Below are positions 25,351 to 33,778 of a stretch of DNA of 64,000 nucleotides, piece by piece. The notes beneath the pieces are model-generated. The model was not told the DNA's origin. It made no database searches and saw only the letters and a list, made by a program, of their open reading frames with translations. A program made the translations under genes and the position numbers. The first letter of the stretch is position 1, and every line of letters starts with the position of its first letter. The stretch comes from Solirubrobacterales bacterium. GTDB lineage: Bacteria; Actinomycetota; Thermoleophilia; Solirubrobacterales; JACPNS01. The stretch covers positions 79,989 to 143,988 of the forward strand of contig JACPNS010000012.1 of the NCBI GenBank assembly GCA_016185345.1, given 5' to 3'.

Positions 25351-26423
25351 GCGCCGAACCGCCGCGGATCAAGCGCGTGCGCGCTGCGCTGATCGAGCGC
25401 GATCTCGACGCGCTTCTGGTCACGAACAGCAGTAACGTCCGGTATTTGTCCGGCTTCACGGGCACGAATGGAACGCTCATCGTGAGTCAGAGCAGCGCGA
25501 TTCTGTTGACGGACTTCCGCTACATCGTGCAGGCCAAAGACCAGGCCGAGTACTTCGAAGTCGTCGACGGCGGTACGGACCCGCGAAAGAAGTTGATCGA
25601 GGCATTCGACCCCGCCAAGACCGTGGGTTTTGACGACGCAGATTTGCGCGTGAAGTTTCACGCGGGCTTGCTCAAGGAACTGCCCGAGGGCGTTTCGCTC
25701 GAATCGACCTCCGGGCTCGTGGAGGCGATCCGCGCAGTGAAGGATGACCACGAGATCGACGCAATCGCGCGCGCCGCGCTGATTGCCGACTCGATCTATG
25801 TTTCGCTGGCGGCCGAAGGACTGATCGGCCGCACGGAACTCGACGTCGCCTGGCGAATTGAAGTACTGGCGCGCGAAGGCGGTGCGAGCGGACTCTCTTT
25901 TCCATCGATCGTCGCTGCCGGACCGCACGGAGCGCTTCCACACGCTGAGCCGCGCGACGTCGCGATCGAGGCCGGGCAGTTGGTCGTGCTTGACCTGGGC
26001 GTTGTCCACGGCGGATATTGCTCGGATTGCACGAGAACCTTCGCCACTGGACCAGTCTCGGCTTCGGCGCGCGCTGCATACGAACTCGTACTCGACGCGC
26101 AGAAGAAGGCATTGGCCGGCGTGCTCGTAGAGGCCGACTGCAAGGAAGTGGACGCGATCGCCCGAGATGTGATCAGTGCCGACGGGATGGGGGACAAGTT
26201 CGGTCACAGCCTTGGTCATGGCGTCGGTATTGAGGTGCACGAAATGCCCACGCTTTCGAGCCGGTCCGAGGGGCGCCTCGCGGCTGGCAACGTTGTCACC
26301 GTTGAGCCCGGGGTGTACGTCGAGGGCGAATTTGGCGTGCGTATCGAGGACCTCGTTGTGGTGACGAACGACGGCCCGCGGGTGTTGACACCGTTCACAA
26401 AGGAACTCGTCACAGTCGACTAA
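25347..26423 (+). CDS. pepQ: Xaa-Pro aminopeptidase/dipeptidase (M24)
   Basis: M24B metallopeptidases of this kind release N-terminal residues next to proline. The creatinase-like N-terminal domain (1-125) precedes a pita-bread domain. The five metal ligands are visible: Asp in LDLGVVHGGYCSD (two Asp), His in GHSLGHGVGIEVHE, Glu in TVEPGVYVEGEFG and Glu in RIEDLVVV. The 358-residue length fits. In many Gram-positive bacteria this gene sits between aroQ and efp, as here (efp at 28507). The GTG start overlaps aroQ as GTGA. Whether it is an aminopeptidase or a dipeptidase cannot be told from sequence alone. Confidence 0.9.
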   Translation: MSAEPPRIKRVRAALIERDLDALLVTNSSNVRYLSGFTGTNGTLIVSQSSAILLTDFRYIVQAKDQAEYFEVVDGGTDPRKKLIEAFDPAKTVGFDDADLRVKFHAGLLKELPEGVSLESTSGLVEAIRAVKDDHEIDAIARAALIADSIYVSLAAEGLIGRTELDVAWRIEVLAREGGASGLSFPSIVAAGPHGALPHAEPRDVAIEAGQLVVLDLGVVHGGYCSDCTRTFATGPVSASARAAYELVLDAQKKALAGVLVEADCKEVDAIARDVISADGMGDKFGHSLGHGVGIEVHEMPTLSSRSEGRLAAGNVVTVEPGVYVEGEFGVRIEDLVVVTNDGPRVLTPFTKELVTVD

Positions 26424-26426
26424 CCA

Positions 26427-26447
26427 CTACACGAAACGATGTAGAGT
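26427..26447 (+). promoter_or_regulatory. Promoter with inverted repeat before 26481 gene
   Basis: CTACA (26427-26431) and TGTAG (26440-26444) form an inverted repeat that overlaps a TAGAGT box (26442-26447, TAnnnT). The start codon follows 33 bases later with a GGAGGGG ribosome binding site. The repeat is suited to a repressor site on the -10 region. Confidence 0.4.
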
Positions 26448-26480
26448 TTCATCCACAATCCACCCTGGAGGGGTAAGAAC

Positions 26481-27065
26481 TTGAGCAAGAGCAGTCGTTG
26501 GGCGTTGGCACTGATTGGCGTCGTGATTGTCATCGTCGGCGCCATCTTGATCGGCACCGGGGGCGACAACAGGGACGCAATTCAAGAGCCCTCCACCGAG
26601 GCAACGGCCGGCACCGGTGCAGCTAAGTCGGATCCCGGGGCATCCCCAAGCGGCTCGACCGGCTCTGACGAAGGCGGCGGATCGGGCAGCGGCACAGGCG
26701 ATGGAACTGGCAGTGGAGGCGCCAGCCCGAGTGACCCTGGCGAGGACAGCGGCGGCGCGAGCCCGGGAAAGACGGACGACAGTGGCGGCGGAGCCGACGC
26801 GCAGATCGATGTCGTCTCCCCAGTCCTCACGGCCAGCAAAGTTCAGACGATCAACGTTGTCAGGGGTGAGTCCGTCGCGATCCTCGCCAAGGCGTCCAGC
26901 ACCGGGGAGCTGCACGTCCATGGATACGACAAAGAGACCTCGCTCAAGCCGGATGAGGTTGTGCGAGCGAAGTTCAAAGCCACGATCGACGGCGAGTTTC
27001 CGATCGAGTTTCACCTGCCCGCTGGGGACCAGGCAGAGGTCGGGATCCTCCTGGTCAGTCCGTGA
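26481..27065 (+). CDS. Membrane-anchored cupredoxin-like protein, unknown role
   Basis: The 194-residue protein starts at TTG with a strong GGAGGGG site. One membrane helix (about 6-25) is followed by a ~75-residue Gly/Ser/Asp-rich linker and a C-terminal beta domain (about 112-194) with GELHVHGYDKETSL and FPIEFHLPAGDQAEVGILLV. The HxHGYD pattern is typical of cupredoxin-like domains. Clear type I copper ligands (Cys-His-Met) are absent, so metal binding is unproven. It overlaps the next, polytopic gene by GTGA, so the two probably function together at the membrane. Confidence 0.7.
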   Translation: MSKSSRWALALIGVVIVIVGAILIGTGGDNRDAIQEPSTEATAGTGAAKSDPGASPSGSTGSDEGGGSGSGTGDGTGSGGASPSDPGEDSGGASPGKTDDSGGGADAQIDVVSPVLTASKVQTINVVRGESVAILAKASSTGELHVHGYDKETSLKPDEVVRAKFKATIDGEFPIEFHLPAGDQAEVGILLVSP

Positions 27066-28375
27066 ATCTGACGGCGATCCCGCTCGCCCACGGGCTCGGC
27101 TTTCGATCTGATCTTCCGCTCCCGAGCTGGCTGTTTGCCTGGGGCGCTGCGCTGATGCTTGCGCTTTCGCTCTTTGCTTTTGCCGCGCTCTGGAACGATC
27201 CGAAACTGGAGATGGCACGGCTGCGGGAGCTGTTCAGGGTCCCGCAGCTGATCGAGCCGGTCAGCGGCGCGCTCGGAATTGCGATCTTCGCCCTGCTCGT
27301 GTACTTCGGCTTCTTCGGAAACCAGGATCCCGATCAGAACGTCCTACCGACCATCGTCTACGTCTTCTTCTGGACGATGCTGCCGCTGGTCTCAGCGATT
27401 TTCGGCGACGTTTTCAAGCCGTTCAATCCCTGGCGGGCGACGGCGCGCTATGTCGCGTGGCTTCGCGCGCGGCGCACGCCTGGACACCGGCATATTCCGC
27501 CGCGATTTGCCTATCCCGATCGGCTCGGCCGGTGGCCGGCCGTGATCGCGATAGTCGCATTCGGCTGGCTCTCACAAGCCGGAGGCGATCAGGGCCGCGA
27601 GCCGTCAACACTTGCGATGCTCGCCCTGGTCTACGCCGCATTTCAGTTTCTCGGTATGTCGCTTTTCGGCGCCGAGCGCTGGGCCGATCGCGGAGATGCA
27701 TTCGCTCTCTACTTCGACTTCTTCGGTCGCATCTCTCCGCTCACGATTGACAAAGGAAGGCTCTGCGCGCGACTGCCGCTGTCGGGCCTGACCGACATCG
27801 CACCGCTGATCGGAACCGTGGCGTTCGTCTCGGCGATGATCGGCATCACGGTCTTTGACGGCGCCGAGCGCGCGGGCCTCTGGCAGTCGATCGTCGGTGA
27901 CGATCCATCCAAGATTGTGGAGATGCTGGGCCTTGTCGCGTGCGTCGCGTTTGTTGCGGGCTTCTATCGACTCGGCGTCGTCGGCATGAAGTTGAGCCAC
28001 ATCGAGAAATCGTCGCGCGAGCTGGGGTTGATGTTCGCGCCGTCACTGGTGCCGATTGCGCTTGGCTATCTGCTCGCGCACTACCTCTCGTTCATGTTGT
28101 TCGTGGGCCAGGCGTTGCCGCATGTGATCGCGCATCCGATGGGCAACTCGGGATCGCCGCAGGTGGCCTATTTCGTTTCGGGCAACGTGATCTGGGGGGT
28201 GCAGGTCCTGGCGCTGCTCGCGGGCCATATCGCCGGGTTGATCGTCGCCCACGACGAGGCGACTGCCGTCTGGGGCAAGGCGCGCGCTGCTGCTCGGTCA
28301 CAGATGTGGATGCTCGTGGTGATGGTCGGATTCGCCGGTCTTGGGCTCTGGCTGCTTTCGCAATCGCCGTCATGA
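27062..28375 (+). CDS. Polytopic membrane protein of unknown function
   Basis: The 437-residue protein has about ten hydrophobic helices. It begins MNLTAIPLAHGLGFRSDLPLPSWLFAWG and contains VFKPFNPWRATARY, RFAYPDRLGRWPAV and a His-containing LAHYLSFMLFVGQ helix. It resembles actinobacterial membrane proteins often labelled fenitrothion hydrolase, a name I recall from annotation and would not treat as a function. Conserved His, Arg and Pro residues in and near the helices could serve metal or haem binding. It overlaps the cupredoxin-like gene upstream. efp, 131 bases downstream, has its own promoter. Confidence 0.7.
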   Translation: MNLTAIPLAHGLGFRSDLPLPSWLFAWGAALMLALSLFAFAALWNDPKLEMARLRELFRVPQLIEPVSGALGIAIFALLVYFGFFGNQDPDQNVLPTIVYVFFWTMLPLVSAIFGDVFKPFNPWRATARYVAWLRARRTPGHRHIPPRFAYPDRLGRWPAVIAIVAFGWLSQAGGDQGREPSTLAMLALVYAAFQFLGMSLFGAERWADRGDAFALYFDFFGRISPLTIDKGRLCARLPLSGLTDIAPLIGTVAFVSAMIGITVFDGAERAGLWQSIVGDDPSKIVEMLGLVACVAFVAGFYRLGVVGMKLSHIEKSSRELGLMFAPSLVPIALGYLLAHYLSFMLFVGQALPHVIAHPMGNSGSPQVAYFVSGNVIWGVQVLALLAGHIAGLIVAHDEATAVWGKARAAARSQMWMLVVMVGFAGLGLWLLSQSPS

Positions 28376-28493
28376 TGCGTGTGATGCTCGGGATTCGCTC
28401 GCCGCGACGACAAGTGTGCGCCAGCGACGCGCCGGAGACCGTCGATGATGCAGCCGCGCCATTCAGCGACAAATAGCCCGTTCCTCGACCATC

Positions 28494-28499
28494 TAGCCT
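28494..28499 (+). promoter_or_regulatory. Leaderless-type -10 element of efp
   Basis: TAGCCT (TAnnnT) ends exactly 7 bases before the efp ATG. No ribosome binding site is evident. Spacing and context match the aroC, steA, tlyA and typA starts. Confidence 0.55.
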
Positions 28500-28506
28500 T
28501 CAAGGC

Positions 28507-29067
28507 ATGATTTCAACGAACCAGTTCAAGAACGGGAACCACATCGACGTGGACGGTACCGTTTTCAAGATCGTCGAGTTTCAACACGTGAAGCCGGGTA
28601 AGGGCGGCGCGTTCGTGCGCACCAAGCTGCGGCGCGTAAGTGACGGAAACGTGATCGACAAGACCTTTCGCGCGGGCGAGAAGTTCCGCTCGGTACGCAC
28701 CGAAGTGAAGAAGCTCCAGTTCCTCTACAGCGACGGCCAGGATGCACACTTCATGGACAATGAAAGCTTCGACCAGTTGTCTGCGCCGTTCGAAAAGCTC
28801 GAAGAACCGCTCGGCTTCGTCAAGCCGAACACCGAGATCGAGGCGCTCTACATCGACGGAGACTTCGCCGACATCCAGCTACCTGCATCGGTCGTGCTGG
28901 AAATCACCGAGACCGAGCCCGGCGTACGCGGCGACACAGTCAGCGGTGGCGGCAACAAGCCCGCAACGCTCGAGACCGGCAGGACCGTGAACGTCCCGCT
29001 CTTCTTGAACACCGGCGACGTGGTCAAGGTCGACACGCGCAGCGGCGACTACATGGCTCGCGGCTAG
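28507..29067 (+). CDS. efp: Translation elongation factor P
   Basis: EF-P relieves ribosomes stalled at polyproline. The 186 residues cover the KOW-like domain I and two OB domains. The loop HVKPGKGGAFVRTKLR places Lys32 at the tip that is modified in some bacteria; which modification applies here cannot be told. The C-terminal GDVVKVDTRSGDYMARG is characteristic. The gene opens a run efp-nusB-xseB-like-ispA-dxs. nusB begins 3 bases after its stop. Confidence 0.96.
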   Translation: MISTNQFKNGNHIDVDGTVFKIVEFQHVKPGKGGAFVRTKLRRVSDGNVIDKTFRAGEKFRSVRTEVKKLQFLYSDGQDAHFMDNESFDQLSAPFEKLEEPLGFVKPNTEIEALYIDGDFADIQLPASVVLEITETEPGVRGDTVSGGGNKPATLETGRTVNVPLFLNTGDVVKVDTRSGDYMARG

Positions 29068-29070
29068 TCC

Positions 29071-29463
29071 TTGAAACGCTCCGATCAGCGCAAGCAGGCG
29101 GTATTCGCGCTCTACCAACACGATCTGACCGGCCGGGCGCTGGAAGACGTTTTCGAACGTGACACATCAGACTTCGCTCGCTCGCTCGCGGTCGAGACCC
29201 TCGATGAGCGCGACTCGATCGACGCCACGCTCAAACGTTTTCTCAAGGAAGGTTGGACGCTCTCACGCGTCGCGCCGCTCGAGCGCAACATCATGCGCGT
29301 CGCGGTGCACGAGCTGAACGCAGGTGACGTCCCGCGCGAAGTGGTGATGGACGAGGCCGTGGAGCTTGCAAAGCGCTATTGCTCGGCCGACGCTCCGAAG
29401 TTCGTGAACGGTATTCTCGGATCCATTCTTCGCGAGCTACCAGCGGTGCCCACAAATGACTGA
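29071..29463 (+). CDS. nusB: Transcription antitermination factor NusB
   Basis: NusB with NusE binds boxA RNA in rRNA leaders. The 130 residues are all-helical: KRSDQRKQAVFALYQHDLTG at the start, LERNIMRVAVHEL in the middle, and the family's closing VVMDEAVELAKRYCSADAPKFVNGILG. The start is TTG at 29071, since no ATG or GTG fits the N-terminal motif. It overlaps the next small gene by 8 bases. Confidence 0.93.
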   Translation: MKRSDQRKQAVFALYQHDLTGRALEDVFERDTSDFARSLAVETLDERDSIDATLKRFLKEGWTLSRVAPLERNIMRVAVHELNAGDVPREVVMDEAVELAKRYCSADAPKFVNGILGSILRELPAVPTND

Positions 29464-29644
29464 ACGCGATCCAAAAACTCAAGAAACGCTCGATGAGCTC
29501 GACGGCCTGATCGTCGAACTGAAAGAAAAGGTCTCCACACTGCGCGAAGGCGAGTTTGACGCCGGCGCACTTGAGACCCGCCTGCGCGAGCTGACCGAGC
29601 TCGCCAGCCGCGCCGCATCGACTCTGGAGTCGGTCTCGCGGTGA
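29456..29644 (+). CDS. Small exonuclease VII subunit-like protein
   Basis: The 62-residue product is almost all helix: ETLDELDGLIVELKEKVSTL, then ETRLRELTELASRAASTLES. Size, two-helix pattern and location between nusB and ispA match XseB, the small subunit of exonuclease VII. The usual E-x-A-L-x-L-F-E-x-G core is only loosely kept, and no xseA lies in this window, whereas many genomes have xseA-xseB together here. It could be an orphan XseB or an unrelated coiled-coil protein. It overlaps nusB and ispA on either side (ATGAC, GTGA), so it is translated with them. Confidence 0.55.
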   Translation: MTERDPKTQETLDELDGLIVELKEKVSTLREGEFDAGALETRLRELTELASRAASTLESVSR

Positions 29645-30525
29645 ACGCCGCCCCGGCGTTTCCGGACGCCAAACGTCTGTCGGTCGACGCCTATCTGGAA
29701 AAGATCGACTTCGAGGCCGTGCCTCAGATCGATGAGTTGGTCGAGGCGATGCGTTACTCACTGCTGGCCGGTGGCAAGCGTGTCCGACCAGTCCTTGCGC
29801 TGAGCACCGCGCACGCGCTGGGCCACGACCCTTCAGTTGTCATGCCGTACGCGGCAGCGCTCGAACTGATCCACACCTATTCGCTGATCCACGACGACCT
29901 TCCGGCGATGGACGACGACGACCTGCGCCGCGGCAAGCCCACCTGCCACGTTGCATACGGCGAGAACGTCGCGATCCTCGCCGGCGACGCGTTGTTCGCC
30001 GAAGCCCTGCGGCTGATCACGGCGAACCAGGCTGGCGATCCGATGCATGTGGTCGGCGCGATGGACGAGTTGCTCGCTGCGATCGGCGCAGGCGGAATGG
30101 TCGGCGGACAGTTCATCGACATCGACGAGCAGGTCGAGAACGCCGACGAACTGAAGCTGATGCATGAGCTGAAGACCGGCCGCCTGATCCGCGCATCGGT
30201 GCGCGGCGCGGCGATCGTGCTCGGTACCCCGACCAAGCAGGTCGAGCAGCTCGGCGACTTCGCTGGCGAGTTAGGGGTACTTTTTCAGATCATCGACGAT
30301 ATTCTCGATGTCACTGGCTCGAGCGCGGATCTTGGGAAACCACAGGGAAGCGACGAGCGGCACGGCAAGGCGACATATGTCAGCGTGTTCGGCCTCGATG
30401 GAGCGCGAAAGCTGGCCGACGAGAGCTTTGGCCGTGTGCGCGGACTGCTCGAGTCGATCGACTTCCGCGGAGACGCCGCTGACTTGCAGGCGGTAAGCGC
30501 CTACATCTACGGCCGAGATAGGTAG
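29641..30525 (+). CDS. ispA: Polyprenyl (geranylgeranyl/farnesyl) diphosphate synthase
   Basis: This trans-prenyl synthase condenses IPP with allylic diphosphates. The first Asp-rich motif is DDLPAMDDDDLRRGKPT and the second is DDILD, with GGKRVRP near the N-terminus. The 294 residues match short-chain enzymes. The residues before the first motif (HTYSLIHDD) contain Tyr five places before the motif, which in related enzymes limits chain length, but product length cannot be set firmly. The GTG start overlaps the previous gene. dxs follows after a 40-base gap, so precursor supply (dxs) and use (ispA) are linked. Confidence 0.93.
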   Translation: MNAAPAFPDAKRLSVDAYLEKIDFEAVPQIDELVEAMRYSLLAGGKRVRPVLALSTAHALGHDPSVVMPYAAALELIHTYSLIHDDLPAMDDDDLRRGKPTCHVAYGENVAILAGDALFAEALRLITANQAGDPMHVVGAMDELLAAIGAGGMVGGQFIDIDEQVENADELKLMHELKTGRLIRASVRGAAIVLGTPTKQVEQLGDFAGELGVLFQIIDDILDVTGSSADLGKPQGSDERHGKATYVSVFGLDGARKLADESFGRVRGLLESIDFRGDAADLQAVSAYIYGRDR

Positions 30526-30565
30526 AGCTATTCCCAAGCAGGACAAAAAGCTGAGTTCAGGACCG

Positions 30566-32500
30566 TTGCTTCCCGGCATTGCCGGACCCAACGACCTGAC
30601 GGGTCTCGGCGACGAGCAGCTCCAACAGATCGCCCAAGAAGTACGCGAGGAGCTGATCGACACCGTCGGTGAGATCGGCGGCCACTTCGGCGCCAACCTC
30701 GGCGTCTGCGAACTTTCGGTCGTATTGCACTCTCTGCTCGACTCTCCGAAGGACAAGATTCTCTGGGACGTCGGCCACCAGGCGTACCCGCACAAGATGC
30801 TCACCGGCCGCCGCGAGGAGCTGCCGACGATCCGCAAGTACGGCGGACTCGCTCCGTTCTGCGCCACGTTTGAGTCCGAGCACGACATCATGGGCGCCGG
30901 TCACGCATCCACTTCAATTTCTTACGCCGTCGGCCTCAAAGAGGCGATGCGCCTCGGCCAGGGCGAGGACGGCAAGGTCGTCGCAGTGATCGGCGACGGA
31001 TCGATGACCGGCGGCGTCGCCTTCGAGGCGATCCACAACGCCGGCGGCCTTGGCACCCCGATCGTCGTGATTCTGAATGACAACGGCATGAGCATTTCGC
31101 CGAACGTCGGCGCGCTCTCGCGCTACTTCAACCGCGTACGCATGAACCCGAAGCTGTACAAGGCCCGCGACAAGGCCGAGGGTGGATTGACCAAGCTCCC
31201 GGCTGGCATCGGCGCTGCCTTTGAGCGCTTCGGGCCGGCCTTCAAGGAATCGGTCAAGGCCTTCTGGGCGCCTGGCCTGCTCTGGGAAGAGCTCGACTTC
31301 GCCTACATCGGCGTTGTTGACGGCCACGACATCGGTGAGTTGCGCACTGCGATCGAAGAGGCTCTCGAAGCCGATCGCCCTGTCGTCGTGCATATCGCGA
31401 CAGTCAAGGGCAAGGGATTCTCGCCGGCCGAAGAGGGTGGACTCGGCGGCATGGAGCAGTGGCACGCGGTCAAGCCGATGGGCATCACCGACCGCAAGCC
31501 GTCCCCGGCCGGCATCAGCGGGGGCTTGCCGAACCGGCCATCGCCGCCGCAGTACACAAAGGTCTTTGGCGAGGCGATCGTGGCCGAGGCGCGCCGCGAC
31601 CCACGTGTCGTCGGAATCACCGCAGCGATGAACTCGGGCACCGGGCTGTCGATCATGCAGAAGGAGATGCCTGATCACTACTTCGACGTCGGCATTGCCG
31701 AGCAGCACGCCGTGTTGTTCGCTGCCGGCCTCTCACTCCAGGGTGTGAAGCCAGTCGCGGCGATCTACTCGACGTTCCTGCAGCGCGGCTACGACCAGAT
31801 CGTCCACGACGTCTGCCTACAGAAGCTCAACGTTGTCTTCGCGCTGGACCGCGCTGGGCTGGTCGGCGACGACGGCCCGACCCATCACGGCGCTTTCGAC
31901 ATTGCCTACTTCCGCCCGTTGCCAAACGTCGTGATGATGGCCCCGCGCGACGAGGCTGCGCTCGTGGACATGCTGCACACTTCGCTTGTTTACGACGATG
32001 GACCGGTCGCGATTCGCTATCCGCGTGGGGAGGGTGTTGGCGTACCGCTGCCCAGCACGCCCACAGCGATCGACATCGGTGTGGGCGAGGTGCTCACGCG
32101 CGGTGACGGCACCGTGGCGTTGCTCGGGTATGGGAGCGGGGCTGGGCTCGCCCAGGGAGCCGCCCAGCTGCTGGCCGATCAGGGAATCTCAGCAACCGTC
32201 GCCGACGCGCGCTTCGCGAAGCCGCTCGACACAGAATTGATCAACGAGCTCGCCGCCGAGCACAAACTCCTGGTCACGCTAGAAGAGGGTGTGCTCTCTG
32301 GCGGATTCGGTGCTGGAGTGCTTGAGCACCTCGCAGACAACGGACTTCCCGTTCAGCTTCTGCGCGTCGGCCTGCCCGACCGTTACATCACGCACGGAGC
32401 ACCCGCGCTCCTGCACGAAGAAGTCGGCTTCACCCCCGACGCAGTAGCCAAACGCATCACCGACCGACTGTCTGCAAAGACGCCGGTCGACGCGTCCTGA
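30566..32500 (+). CDS. dxs: 1-deoxy-D-xylulose-5-phosphate synthase
   Basis: DXS, the first enzyme of the MEP isoprenoid pathway, joins pyruvate and glyceraldehyde 3-phosphate with thiamine diphosphate. About 644 residues are normal. The TPP motif is GDGSMTGGVAFEAIHNAG with NDNGMSIS; the central LGGMEQWHAVKPMG and the catalytic region FDVGIAEQHAVLFAAG are present, as is the C-terminal transketolase domain. The TTG at 30566 is preceded by AGGA at close spacing. The frame is open upstream to a rare ATT at 30530; no ATG or GTG exists, so the exact start is uncertain. Confidence 0.95.
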   Translation: MLPGIAGPNDLTGLGDEQLQQIAQEVREELIDTVGEIGGHFGANLGVCELSVVLHSLLDSPKDKILWDVGHQAYPHKMLTGRREELPTIRKYGGLAPFCATFESEHDIMGAGHASTSISYAVGLKEAMRLGQGEDGKVVAVIGDGSMTGGVAFEAIHNAGGLGTPIVVILNDNGMSISPNVGALSRYFNRVRMNPKLYKARDKAEGGLTKLPAGIGAAFERFGPAFKESVKAFWAPGLLWEELDFAYIGVVDGHDIGELRTAIEEALEADRPVVVHIATVKGKGFSPAEEGGLGGMEQWHAVKPMGITDRKPSPAGISGGLPNRPSPPQYTKVFGEAIVAEARRDPRVVGITAAMNSGTGLSIMQKEMPDHYFDVGIAEQHAVLFAAGLSLQGVKPVAAIYSTFLQRGYDQIVHDVCLQKLNVVFALDRAGLVGDDGPTHHGAFDIAYFRPLPNVVMMAPRDEAALVDMLHTSLVYDDGPVAIRYPRGEGVGVPLPSTPTAIDIGVGEVLTRGDGTVALLGYGSGAGLAQGAAQLLADQGISATVADARFAKPLDTELINELAAEHKLLVTLEEGVLSGGFGAGVLEHLADNGLPVQLLRVGLPDRYITHGAPALLHEEVGFTPDAVAKRITDRLSAKTPVDAS

Positions 32501-32512
32501 TTTCATGCGGCC

Positions 32513-32545
32513 CGGCGCGTTGGCGCGCTGAACCGCTTTAAAGCG
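32513..32545. terminator. Putative bidirectional terminator between dxs and the opposite-strand gene
   Basis: Two hairpins sit between the convergent stops: CGGCGCG with CGCGCTG (7 bp, one G-T) around TTGG (32513-32530), and the perfect palindrome CGCTTTAAAGCG (32534-32545). Their position, 12 bases after dxs and 2 before the opposite stop, suits a shared terminator. There is no long T run. Confidence 0.45.
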
Positions 32546-32547
32546 CT

Positions 32548-33720
32548 CTAGCCCTCGAGCACTTCGATCTTGATGCCGGCTCTCGGAAGTCGCTCAAGCA
32601 GTGCATCGCCCATTGCCGAGACCGGTGTCAGCTGGCCCGAGCGCTCGGGGGTGACGTCCAGCGCCAGGGCCAGCGCGCTCTCGGCGAGCATCTTCGAGGT
32701 TTCGTCGTAGCCCGGCTCCCCGCCCGAGACTGCGGTGCGCACAGTCTTTCCGCCGCCGGTTCCGACGAATTCGACGCGGAACCAGCTCTTTGCGCGCTTC
32801 TCTGGGCTTGGGCCTGTTCCAGGCGGGATCATCTTCATCAGGCGCCTGCGCACGGGTGGGATCTGCGCCAGCACGAACAATGAGGCGACTGCAGCGGTGC
32901 CAGCAAAGACGGTCGGGAGGCGCTTGGCCGCGTAGTTGTGTCCGTACTTGAAGTCTGGTCCGTAGCGATCGACCGCAGCCGCCGAGCGCTCCGTGACGAA
33001 CTGGTCGATCGTCGGCAGCGGGGCCGTCCACATTCCCATCTGCTTGTCGCGGCGCAGAGCCGGTTTGACCGACCCAACCTTGCGGCCGTCCGGGCGCGGT
33101 TCAACCTTGCGACGAGCGCGGAACGCGTCGATCGTCTGCTTGGCGTGGCCCATGCCGTTCAGCGCTGAATAGAACGTTCCGCCAGAAACCATCCCGGACG
33201 CGCGCACGCGGCTCTCGACGGTGATCGGAACATCCTCGGGCAGTTGAAGCACAGTGAAATAGGCGCCGAGGTCGTGGGGGATCGAGTCAAATCCGCAGCA
33301 GTGCACGAGCTTCGCGCCTGAGGTCTTGGCGGCAGCGTCGTACTTGACGTACATTTCGTCAACGAACGCGGGCTCGCCGGTCAGGTCGAGGTAGTCGGTG
33401 CCGCGCTCGGCGCAGGCCTTGACGAGTGGCTCGCCATATAGGGCGTATGGGCCGACGGTACTGATCAACACGCGAGTGCTCAGGGCAAGTTCTTCAAGCG
33501 AGGTTGCATCCTCGGCGTCGGCGGCAATCAGCGGCAGATCAGCGAGTGCGGGATTCTTCGCCGCGAGATCTGCCCGGACTTTGCTCAACTTCTCGGGGTT
33601 TCGCCCGGCCAGCGCCCACTTGAGGTCGTCGGGGGCGTTTTCCGCCAGATACTCGGCTGTAAGGAGCCCGACAAAGCCGGTGGCGCCATAAAGGACTATG
33701 TCGAAATCGCGTTGTTTCAT
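32548..33720 (-). CDS. Saccharopine dehydrogenase-like NAD(P)-binding reductase
   Basis: The 390-residue protein belongs to the saccharopine dehydrogenase NADP-binding family, close to mycobacterial Rv2449c and the trans-acting enoyl reductases. It starts KQRDFDIVLYGATGFVG (Rossmann glycine loop) and carries LISTVGPYALYGEPLVKAC, DLTGEPAFV and HCCGFDSIPHDLG, then a hydrophobic patch (VFAGTAAVASLFVLAQIPP). The C-terminus has a substrate-type domain with GGEPGYDETSKML. The substrate is unknown; lipid enoyl reduction is the nearest parallel. The gene is transcribed opposite to the flanking dxs and tlyA, which are adjacent in many bacteria, so it looks inserted. Confidence 0.75.
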   Translation of the reverse strand: MKQRDFDIVLYGATGFVGLLTAEYLAENAPDDLKWALAGRNPEKLSKVRADLAAKNPALADLPLIAADAEDATSLEELALSTRVLISTVGPYALYGEPLVKACAERGTDYLDLTGEPAFVDEMYVKYDAAAKTSGAKLVHCCGFDSIPHDLGAYFTVLQLPEDVPITVESRVRASGMVSGGTFYSALNGMGHAKQTIDAFRARRKVEPRPDGRKVGSVKPALRRDKQMGMWTAPLPTIDQFVTERSAAAVDRYGPDFKYGHNYAAKRLPTVFAGTAAVASLFVLAQIPPVRRRLMKMIPPGTGPSPEKRAKSWFRVEFVGTGGGKTVRTAVSGGEPGYDETSKMLAESALALALDVTPERSGQLTPVSAMGDALLERLPRAGIKIEVLEG

Positions 33721-33778
33721 CAGACTGGCGATCCTATTAGACACCACGTAAGTTAGGAACCGAAGATACTTTGTGCAA

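Noticed and set aside
28372..28476. 34-codon frame after the polytopic membrane gene, overlapping its stop as ATGA
   Set aside because: No ribosome binding site beyond the overlap, low-complexity composition, and it is the tail of a longer out-of-frame shadow. Too weak to annotate.
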